DNA of 64,000 nt from Stratiolaelaps scimitus (taxonomy: Eukaryota; Arthropoda; Arachnida; Mesostigmata; Laelapidae): NCBI GenBank assembly GCA_019614645.1, contig JABWDB010000004.1:10974001-11038000 (forward strand), read 5' to 3'. The stretch's first letter is position 1; each line of letters begins with the position of its first letter. Shown piece after piece: positions 38,897 to 48,374 of this stretch. The translations under genes were made by a program, and so were the position numbers. Below the pieces are notes generated by a model that worked only from the letters and a program-made list of their open reading frames with translations, searched no databases and was not told the origin of the DNA.

Positions 38897-40458
38897 TAAT
38901 ATATATATATATATATATACCTGGTGGGACTCCACCAGGCAAGAGTCCCACAGTAGCATGGCAAATACCTTAGTTGTGAGGCCTGGTCTGCATGAGCATT
39001 CTCCGTCATAAAAAAAAGTATATATATATATATATATATAATCAATTTACATTGCCAAAGGAAACCCGTGATATACAACAACGTGACAACTCATTCGACG
39101 GCACCTGTTTAATACGCATTTCCATATTCTCTCTTCGATGAGGTGACCACGTTTAGGTGAGGAAAAAAGACGGATAACAACATAATCCCTATGCAGGATA
39201 TCCACCAGGGCAGGTCTACAAGTGGCACCCCTCCTTGTCAGCCCTATCTAGATCATCACCATTCCATAATCCATCTACCTGCCTCTTACGCAATGAAAAA
39301 ATGGCAACATTCGTACATCAATAACAATAACACGATCGACCGCATACGCACGCGTTTCCACTCCAACTCATTCAGGCGAATGGCCTGTCTCGCTCGAGCA
39401 ACGACGACAAATCTCGAGGCAAATCTAAGACCCAATGACGACAAATGTTGCTAATCACACTGTGACACAGTTTGTACGTCTGTTTATTGCACGCAGTAGC
39501 GTATTCTCTGGTGGATTATTGGACTTGATTGGAGCTGGCTATACGGCTATTGGCTGACCTTTTTCCTCTTATCATACGTCGTCTCGCGAAAGCGCCTCTG
39601 AGACTCGATGGAGAAGGGGGGACGATGCCCTGCTACGTTCATACGCAGCGGCGCCACACGAATCGCGGCCGTCGCTAGATTAGCTGCGGGAAATCAAGCG
39701 GCCGCGGTGAGAACAGCTGCCTTCACCAGCAAACAATCAGCAAAACAACGAACGGAAGGACAGTACGCGGAGGCTCGCTATCAAGCAAAGCTGATTGTTG
39801 CTGACGTGATCGTCGAATGACTTGATGATTGTTGTTTCGTCGGTTGGCGATCGACGTCGAGCGCAGTCAGTGACGCCGGTACTTGCCTCGCCGCCGTATT
39901 CTTCGCGGTCAGCCAACCGACTCGTGTATATCAAATTGGCAATGAAAGGAAGGAACGAAAATGAGCAAAAAAAGACCATATATATATATATATATATGAA
40001 TATATATCATATGATTGACAAGTATTGTACATTGGGTGTTGAGCGCCGAGACGACCATCGTTGGGGTGAAGCTGGCACGACGAGAACAGAGAGTTGATGA
40101 CGATTGAAAGGGCGATGGTCCATGCATTTGTGCCATTCATTGAGACGGACAAATTCGCCGATTGTTTATGAATGAAACCAACTCGCGGCATCATCGTTGT
40201 TTGGTCACCTTCAGCATCTGAATATCGAGAACATGGGCAAGTGAGTGGAGTTGAGTTAGCATCACTCGTATAGGGACGGACCATATGTTTGCGGTAAAAA
40301 CGTAGTTGGAATCAGCTGATGACAATGAGTGTAATAACTAGACACTAGCGAACTAAAGTGGGCTATAATAAATAACTATAGACGGTTAGGTAAAGGATTC
40401 GATTAGTTACTTCGTGAATGTCACAGGGTGGCTGCAGCTTGAAAAGAAAGTGGCATAC

Positions 40459-42539
40459 CTTTGTTGAGCGTGCGCTCGCGAACGACGGTCCATCGAGGCT
40501 AACCAAACAGCGGTATGTTCCAGAGGATTCGAGCTCAGCCCGGGTTAGCACCAGCTTATTATATGCCGTACTCTTGCGCTGAAAAAGAGAATGTAGCCAG
40601 CAGTCACAAGGTTAGACTGAAGTTACAATCGCCTGCTTAATGCACCCACTAACTTCCGATATTTGTCGTGTACTATGGAGACATTGTTGTTCCACACAGA
40701 GCAGGTATTGTTCTTTTCGGTCGTTTGCATTGTCTACTCGTAAATTAAATGCAAGCATAGTTTTTTTATCATCATTATTTTGTAATTGCGTTATCATAGC
40801 ATATTTCGCCTCCATTGCTATCGCAAGAGGATACCAATTGGCGGGCGGATCATCTTTTCTATGGTATTGCAACACGTCCTTGTTGCATTTGCCTCATTTC
40901 TCTATTCGTATGCTTGTCTCTGCTGTAGGCCAAGCGACTTGGTCAGATAGGCGGATTAGCGGCATTGTTTTTGTTAAAAAAAGGCCTTATGTCCCCGTCT
41001 CATTGTCATGTTGCTCAATTAGTGCTCAACAAGTAAGCAAAGAAAAAATACTGACATCAACATGTATTCCAGGTAGCTCGACGATTTTTAGCGGGGGCTG
41101 GTCACCAGGCGTCACGGTGAGAAACAGCTGCTCATCCTTGAACCATTTAACGGAGTAGACTACTTCATTTTCGTCGAGCTCGAATGTGCAGGCCATCTTC
41201 ACCTCGTTTCCCACTCGAATCGAGGAAGGCAGCACGAGGTGTGCGGCGGAGAGTCCGTGCGCCCCGCCTGAAAGTCGAAAATCATTGCGTGCCATACTCG
41301 CGTTACCAGTAAACATATAGCGCGAAGGGAGAGTGGCAACCAAAGATTAGCATACATGACAGCTATTTAGGATTGCCGTACGAGTCACAGGTCGTGGCTA
41401 TAGCGTCCCGGGCTTTCTACGAGACGGGGTTCGTCTTACGAAGCAATGTTAAAAAGCAGTACCGTGGACGTTAAATTCTGGCTGAGAGTCAGCCCGAAAA
41501 CCTTCTTGGGCTTCTCACGAGGATGGGAGAGATAATCTTAGTCTGAAGCTATAATTGGTTTTCCCGCCTGTCGTTAGTTAATGTTTAGTAGCTTTTTTGA
41601 AAGACCAATCTATAAGCCGAATAAGAAGCGCAAATATAAGAGAGATTTCAAGTACAAGTATATAACTATTTTGCAACCTATGGTAGCAAAGCCAAGTAAT
41701 TTTACACCTTACTTCCTGTATCAGATACTGAGACCCGCAGTGTATTGATTGCTATGGTTTTCAGGATGTCCTCTTCCGATAGCCCAGCTATAAGGTAAGG
41801 TTCAGCGGCAGGTCGTACCAGCGTTTAATTTTTATTCGTTTTCTTTTCAAGAAAAAAAGTATTCTCTTTCCCATGTTTTTTTTTATAAAGGAAGCTTTAT
41901 CATATTTTATGTACTTGGTGTCTGCTGCTTTTTAATATTTACATTTTGATCTATGTGTTTATTTTGTATTCCGCTACTGATGACAGGGTCTTTTTTAATG
42001 CAACCACAGTGAATAGTTTTTCTGGCTTCCGCATGTGATATAATCTTGTTCATTCACGTTTTGCCGTTGAATAAGACTGTGTTGATTCGAATGTGACCTC
42101 GACGATTGGAATCAGATCTATACAAAGATGTTCGCTCGTCTTGGCATCTCGTGCATCATTTTCCTTGTTTCGATTGGCGAGTATTTTTTTTCCCGAGAGA
42201 CAATCAATTCGTATAGTGCAGGCACTTTTTCGGAGAGAGTCTTTCGTCCGGGCGGAAGTCCGTTGTTGTTTCATGGTAAACCTTCGTATAATATATGCAA
42301 TATTATTATAGTGATGCAAATCGTTACGCCTAACGTTTCAGTCTAGACAGGATAGCGGGGTGCAGATACACCGCACTGTAACATCTCATTGTCGATACAA
42401 AAGAAAAAGGCAAATCTCGTTTTCATCAATAATCCTATTAGCCCGAATCGTCGACTGCTGACTCTGTCCTACCAGCGAGCTTACCTACAGCGACAGATGC
42501 GGTAAAGAGAACCATTGGCAACATGCTGACCCCTGACAT
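40459..42539 (-). CDS. Beaten-path (beat) family Ig-domain protein, 5' three coding exons
   Basis: Exons are 42539-42485, 41267-41056 and 40578-40459 on the minus strand. The first donor GTAG|GTAAGC (phase 1) joins the acceptor ACTTTCAG|GC, the second joins at phase 0, and the third ends ACAAAG|GTATGC, so more exons follow. Residues 1-19 (MSGVSMLPMVLFTASVAVG) are a short signal peptide. Residues 28-125 form an Ig domain with Cys45 and Cys113, the core YSVKWFKDE, DQPPLKIVELPGIHVD and ELESSGTYRC. The YSVKW(Y/F)KD and PPG-type core with ESSGxYRC is diagnostic of the arthropod beat family, secreted or membrane Ig proteins that bind Side proteins and act in axon guidance. The second Ig domain and C terminus were not located; which beat paralogue it is cannot be said. 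Confidence 0.85.
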
Positions 42540-44067
42540 CCAACACTTAGATGCTATAGATTCACAAATCCGAGGCGTACGATTATGTTCACTGTTTCCT
42601 TGCGGCCTTTTGCTCCGCCTCACGAGCGATCCCTCGCGTTTAGCATAGAACGGCGAAACCGCACAGCAAGGATACCTTTGACACTTTGGTAAAACGAAGC
42701 GAAACGGTGACGCTTGATGAGTCAAAACTGTTGATCAACAACACTGAATGCTTTAACGGAAAAAGCGTTGTGCAGTAATCACACTCGAGGAAAGAATGGC
42801 AGGGAAAATCGTATACATTGTTTTTGCTAACGGCTATCGAAGGGGGGCCAGGATACAGTTGGGATCTGTTGCTTGACAACGACAGGCAGCTTGTTACTGA
42901 TCGAGAGCGTCGAAAGGTTTGAACGAGCCGTATCACAGCAAGGCGACCTTGGAGTCACCCTCAGATGGGGAAAGAAGGAGAAGATCGTCTCTGGCAAGTG
43001 ACACTAAATGAATATGGCCATTGGGGTGATCTTTCCATTTCGTTTGAGCCACAATTATTATTGGTCTTGGTACATGTAAGCTGGCCAGACGTTTCTACCA
43101 AGCACACGGATATGGGAGAAATATTATCTTTGTGGTCTAGCATATTAGATTAAAGAATCATCAGTACTCTTCTGAATGTAGTCGCCTTTACTGATAGAGC
43201 TGATACTTATAGTGTGACTGACATTCGGATCTAGAGATCACATAGGACGGGTTCACCGTTCGGCTAATATGTGTCTATATAAATAGAATTGTCCTCTAAG
43301 GCAAGTCGAACGAAATGGATCTACGTAAAGTAGAATTTTTCTTCGGGGCACAATTTCTGTGAAATATATCGGTAAAATTTACTGTTTGTTGATTGCTTTT
43401 TAACTTTGTATTTTCCATCTATCGCTTTTGTATCCTAGCAGTTCAATATTCCCCATGAAAGGTAATGTCATCAATCTTCCTGGTAGTCGGTTTTCCCGAG
43501 CCGAGATTATCGAAGCTAACGGTAGGTCTTCGCCTATGTAAAAACGGGAACTGTGACCAGAGGGGTCATTGGTAGCTCGTGCAAGATGTTAATGATATAA
43601 CGGGGAATAACCTCTAACACGGAGACCCCGCCTATACTATTTTTTTTTTTTTTTCGAGCTGACCCTCAGCTGTTCCCCTATCTGACAGGCCTCAGCTCTT
43701 AACCTTTAGGTATTACTATGAGGACCTGTCGGGGCCACCTTTGCTTATTCTCTGCCTTACTCGTACCTGACAAGGATCCTCAGATAAAGAAAGATGATAA
43801 AGAACTCCAAAGATTCTCCGCGTCTGACAGGATTTGAACCCAACACACACGTGTCCCTCCGCCTATACTATTATGGAAATACAATTCATTTATTTATCCA
43901 CCTTTGTTAGGTAGCAATATAGCAATATATATAAATGTAAATATAACATCAATATGTTACCATAGGTGGTAGGTGAAAACTCACAAGTAGCACAGCTTTG
44001 TATGTGCGTGTAAATATGTATTATCAAATTTTATAATATTCATACAATATATAAGATATAAAAACTA
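42540..44067. other. Between beat and the next gene; one SINE
   Basis: It should contain the beat 5' UTR and promoter. It holds the SINE at 43642-43858 and otherwise AT-rich DNA with short chance frames. Confidence 0.5.
43642..43858 (-). mobile_element. tRNA-derived SINE, family A, copy 2 (fuller copy)
   Basis: A 217-bp element is flanked by the 14-bp direct repeat CCGCCTATACTATT (43628-43641 and 43859-43872). Read on the minus strand it starts with a tRNA-like head whose box B, GGTTCAAATCC, matches the RNA polymerase III consensus GGTTCRANNCC. It continues into a body shared with the copy at 8.6 kb and ends in a run of about 15 A. Box A is not visible, so the head looks 5' truncated. Confidence 0.87.
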
Positions 44068-44504
44068 TTATATGTATAGAAGGTATTGAGCGCCTTTCAT
44101 CCTGGTCATCCGCTGCTTGACGATCTCGCCAGGCTGTTGAGCGAAGTGACGTGCTGCCAGGTAACAGCATGCTATCGCGGACAGGAGGCTCCGCATCTGA
44201 GGCATCGGCAGGGTTTGCTCGAGTCATTTAAACCGTGTTTCACACACAGAACATGGTGGAACCCGTGCGCCGCAAATCTTGTCACGATGTGACGACTTGC
44301 ACGGTTTACCTGCTTCCAGGTCGAGTCTCTCATTGCGGCCGTATTGAACACGTCTGGGTCGACTTCTGCGAATTTGTTTTCCCACCTGCGACAGCACTCT
44401 TTGTAGGCCTCGGTAGTTCTGAATTCGTATCGACGACAAATTTCTTCGATGAGCAGGGGGGAGTCTGCGAGCAAGTATTCTTCAACTCGATTTCTTGTTG
44501 AAAT
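44068..44504 (-). CDS. Unidentified protein, last two coding exons
   Basis: Two exons on the minus strand, 44504-44310 (65 codons) and 44196-44068 (42 codons plus TAA), are joined by a 113-bp intron (CAG|GTAAAC ... GATGCCTCAG|ATG), phase 0. The first reads ISTRNRVEEYLLADSPLL then EEICRRYEFRTTEAYKECC and DVFNTAAMRDSTWKQ. The second has MRSLLSAIACCYLAARHFAQ and EIVKQRMTRMKGA. Both look alpha-helical and protein-like. The first exon loosely resembles the BACK helices that follow BTB domains, but no BTB exon was found and I would not name it. In-frame upstream sequence stops within about 30 bases, so earlier exons must exist. Confidence 0.45.
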
Positions 44505-45664
44505 CTGGAGCCCTAGCACCCTTTAAGGAACGTTGCCTTGATACGGCCTGATGATGTTGACGACCCTGACGTTGTGGTTGCGGTTGACTTGCGAAGCGGA
44601 TTTGAGGGTCCGATGCCACTGTTCTGGTTGAAAAGGACTGGATCATTCGCCTGGAGCTCAAGATTGCGCTCTTTATTGCGAAGCTCGTTGCTTCTTGGGC
44701 TTCATCAGCCGCCCCTCTAAAAAATATTTTATCTACAATGTCCTATTTTGCAGAGACATGGACGTTTATGACACAAATATAGTAATATTTTGATGCCAAA
44801 AACACGAGTACACATTTACTGTTATTTACCCTATACACATTACGTAGCGTGCGTCACACTCTTGTGACTGAGCTTGAACCAATAGTAACGTCTAACGCAA
44901 ATAAATTAGACTACTATTAAATGTTATTCCGATATTTCTGTGATGATAAATATGATATCTTTTTTTTGTTTTAACATGGACGTTAAATGCTGGCTGTGAG
45001 TCAGCCAGAAAAACGTATTTATTAACTGTGATCTTACCTCTTCTTCACTAGTGTAGTCTATTCGTCCTACACGATTACAGCTATATTGTCTTCTACCGGT
45101 CACTCTGCCCAGTTCGTTATTTCCTTCATCGACAAAACTTAGATTGTCATTTCATCCGGTGACCCCCGGTAAGTTCATGATGTACACCTGCCCTGCCTCA
45201 AGAAACTCCCCACAGGATACCGCTCACATGCTTTAACCCTAGCGCACTGTACCGCCCGGACGTCACGCCCATGTCCTGATCGCTGTCCGACGATCCTTCT
45301 CGGCCCGCCACCCCTTGACCATGTCGACTAAACTGCTGCAGCTCGTACACATCCTGCGAGTGGACACCTCAACCAGTGGCAAGCACTCCTTTCTGCTTAA
45401 TTGTCTGCCCCCAGCCCCTCACAAGGAAAGGAAAAAAACGAGCCCAATGGATCACAATTCAGACTCGCTGCAGGTGAAAACTAGCCATAGAAAGGGTACC
45501 ACCATCGAACTGGACAGTTTAACTTTCTTTCCCTTATTCGCGTCTCCTTTGACAAAAACAGAGACAGCAGCCGCTTTTTGATACATTTTCCTTATAAGTG
45601 GCGCGGAAAGTCTCGGCGGAAGAAGGAAAAAAGCAATAGCTAAAATGGTAGTGCGGTGGACAGA

Positions 45665-45665
45665 A

Positions 45666-45747
<82 letters not shown>

Positions 45748-45789
45748 ATATATATTATATATATATATATATATTATATATATATATAT
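45665..45789. repeat. Long (AT)n array with phase breaks
   Basis: About 125 bp of AT dinucleotides interrupted by TT phase shifts (ATATTATAT) spaced at irregular multiples. It can form cruciforms and is a likely site of assembly length error. Confidence 0.93.
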
Positions 45790-46464
45790 CGAGTACAAAT
45801 GATCCTAATGATTCGGTTTAAAGAACACAACACTTCCATGGTCACTTTGATAGTGCACTCTGGTAATGTTCCTGGTACTCCGCTATTTTTCTCTCTCTCG
45901 CTCTCTCTCGCTATGCTTCAACATATAATGCGGCATGCATTATTCTGCCAGCTCAAATGTGACGAATCACCTGAGTGAAGATGACCGATGATCAGGAGCC
46001 GGGTGGAAAAACAGGATTGGTGCGTACTTACACCATTCGGCTAGCTTTGTTGAAGTAGCCGCTCATGTAGGATATTGAACTGTGTATGGTATTTAATTAT
46101 TACACTCGCTATTCATGCGAATAGATGATACCATCGTCAAGGTATCCAGGTAATTGCCGTGCACCGTGTTGCCATTTAAATTCATCGTTGCATGCCTACT
46201 TGAAGTCAATCCGCTCGAACCCGTGTTGGATTTGCGCTTGTTTTTACGTTTCGGTGTTATCCAAGGTCCCGTTTGTGTTGGTAAGCATTTGTATCTCATT
46301 ATTCACATACAGTGTTCATGGACGTTGAAAAGCAATCAATTGTTCGCTAGGTGGATTGACTTTTTCCAAAAATTAACGGTCTTTCTACGAAAATAATGTC
46401 AAGAAAATGCATATATACTGTGTTCGCAAGGTCAAGCTACGAAAGTGCACTGTCGCCGAAGCAA

Positions 46465-46467
<3 letters not shown>

Positions 46468-46510
<43 letters not shown>
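46468..46510. repeat. (AT)n microsatellite
   Basis: About 20 AT units ending ATAATATA, about 360 bp upstream of the FPPS coding exon. Confidence 0.93.
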
Positions 46511-46868
46511 CAGGTTATTTTACTATATGATGAAGACGCCGGGATATAATTCAAATGCATTTAGCTTTTCGAATTGAATCCGCTGTCCAAATGCTTTCGG
46601 TCGACCGGATACAATGACGATCGACGTAATAAAAAATAAATAAATAAATAATAATATACATCGTTTACGTTTACAGTGACCTCTCCCGAGACAGAACGCC
46701 GCTGAAGCTAATGCTTTGACAACATCAAATATATTCCTCGAGTTTCAAAGACACAAGAAAAAAATTATGTATTTGTATTGTATACATAAGTGCATTCAAA
46801 GGGCGACTATAGGTATGTAATATAACGCAGTGGAGGAGACCTGACGACGGCTATTTTTTGGTTTCTAG

Positions 46869-48279
46869 CTGGGAGTGAGTTAGCAGCGCGGACTATTAGC
46901 AGCGCGGACGACCCGCTGATGAAATCCAGTTTCCGGAACATACTGTCTTTGCTGAACGGCGATGAACGGCATGATGGAAGACCAATTCGTATCATTGATA
47001 AATGGTTCAATTATGTCATGGAGGAGAACGTGCCGAACGGGAAAGGCCTGCGACGAATGCTCACCGTATTGACCTATCAGGCCATTGAGCAGGATCTCAG
47101 CACGGAGAAACTTGAGAGGGCTGCAGAATTGTCCTGGTTAGTAGAGATAATGCAAGCATACGGCCTTATACTCGATGATATCATGGACCGAAGCACTATG
47201 CGACGCGGCAAGCTCTGCTGGTACAAACGGGACGATGTCGGGCCAATGGCTGTGAACGATGCCTTCTTCCTCGAGCAGGCCATCTACTACGTTCTCCACA
47301 AGAAATTCGGGGAACATCCGATGTACCCCAAAATGCTAAGCCTGTTCCGAGAGATCAGCCTCACCACGTGTAAAGGTCAATGTCTTGACTTTCTCGCTGA
47401 ACGGGGTCGGCTGTACCAACCAGAAATGTACGATTACATTGTTCAAACAAAAACCTCATTGTACACGTTCGCTCTGCCAATTCAGCTGGCTCTCTATCTA
47501 GCCGAAGTAGACGATGAAGCGTTGCACAGCAGCGTTCTGACGGCATCCATCAAAACAGGTCGAGTTTTCCAGGCGCAGGATGACTTTCTAGATTGTTACG
47601 GGATCCCCGAGGTTACTGGAAAGATCGGCACGGATATTGTGGACGGTAAGTGCAGCTGGCTTCTGGTTACAGCACTTGGTCTCGTGAGTCCTGAACAGAA
47701 GGAAAAGCTACTCGATAACTACGCGAAGGGTAAGCCAGGTACGTAAATTGAAAAATAATACGCTTAATATAGGCACACATAATAATGTAATGTGCTTATC
47801 TGATGAAGCTTTACATTTGAATGAAGGCAGCCGAAATTGTCATCACTCACAAATATCACAAGCGCTGACGGTTGCCCAGAAAGAATCGTGGATCAGTTAA
47901 TATAATCGGACATCATTTCGTACTATGTTGCGCTAATTGTCCACTGCGTTCGTTTGTAGCTAATGATATGTTCGTGTAGATGAACTGACCACTAATTGTG
48001 CTATGCGTTTTCTGCCACATACTACCATTTCGAATTGATAGATCAAACTGAATTGTACCATAATTTAAATCTGGTTAATGCGAAACATGCAACTGTGCTA
48101 CAGGTGGACCGGATGAAGCCGCTGTCAAAGAGATCTACGACGAGCTCGACCTTCGAAACCGCTTCGACGCTTTTGAAGAGGTTGCGCTAGACGATCTTCA
48201 AGGCTATCTTGCGCAATGCGAATTCAAATTTCCTACCTTTGACGTGATCATCGCCAAACTTCATCGGAGAAACAAGTGA
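46869..48279 (+). CDS. FPPS: Farnesyl diphosphate synthase (FPPS), two coding exons
   Basis: Exon 46869-47738 joins 48104-48279 (donor CCAG|GTACGT, acceptor GCTACAG|GTGGAC, phase 1), ending TGA with a polyadenylation signal AATAAA at 48352. From the first in-frame ATG (46919) it is 331 residues; the family is about 340-400. It condenses isopentenyl diphosphate with dimethylallyl and geranyl diphosphate to farnesyl diphosphate. Visible motifs are NGKGLRR (substrate-binding Lys/Arg), first Asp-rich motif DDIMDxxxxRRG (86-96), KGQCLDF, KTSLYTFALPIQLA, second Asp-rich motif QAQDDFLDCYG (218-228), GKIGTDI and a basic C terminus HRRNK. The frame stays open upstream to a good acceptor (TTTGGTTTCTAG at 46868), so a short 5' exon may supply the start. 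The residues before the first DD are YGLIL, not the usual FFLVA: position -4 is Gly. Confidence 0.93.
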
Positions 48280-48351
48280 TACATTCCGATGGGGAAGACG
48301 GCGAAGACTTCTCTAATTCTTGTTTCTTTAAAGACTCACAATTTATTGATC

Positions 48352-48357
48352 AATAAA
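48352..48357 (+). terminator. FPPS polyadenylation signal AATAAA
   Basis: Canonical AATAAA 73 nt after the FPPS stop codon, just before an (AT)n tract. Confidence 0.7.
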
Positions 48358-48374
48358 TATTTCTCTTAGTGATA

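Larger units (their letters stand above)
34167..40458. other. No gene recognised; repeats and a MITE
   Basis: The stretch contains a C12 run at about 36602, (GA)n at 37343-37375, (CA)n at 37559-37579, the dispersed repeat and MITE described separately, several (AT)n tracts (38899-38918, 39019-39040, 39979-39996), and a GC-rich patch near 39600-39910. Missing 3' exons of the beat gene, or 5' exons of the exon at 34.0 kb, may lie here but I could not place them. Confidence 0.5.
44505..46868. other. Upstream region, long AT microsatellites, no certain gene
   Basis: It contains a possible minus-strand frame at about 44710-44520 (with NELRNKERNLELQ and a Ser/Thr-rich run) that could be an upstream exon of the 44.07-44.5 kb gene but has no convincing donor, a very long (AT)n (45665-45789), a second (AT)n (46468-46510) and (AATA)n near 46630-46650. 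Any 5' exon of the FPPS gene should lie near its right end. Confidence 0.45.

Noticed and set aside
40640..41158. 172-codon plus-strand frame
   Set aside because: It runs antisense to the beat Ig exon and intron, and its sequence shows no family features; the opposite strand carries the real gene.
46093..46328. Frames on both strands next to a GTAAGC donor, considered as the FPPS first exon
   Set aside because: The frame with the right phase has no ATG, and the frame with an ATG has the wrong phase.
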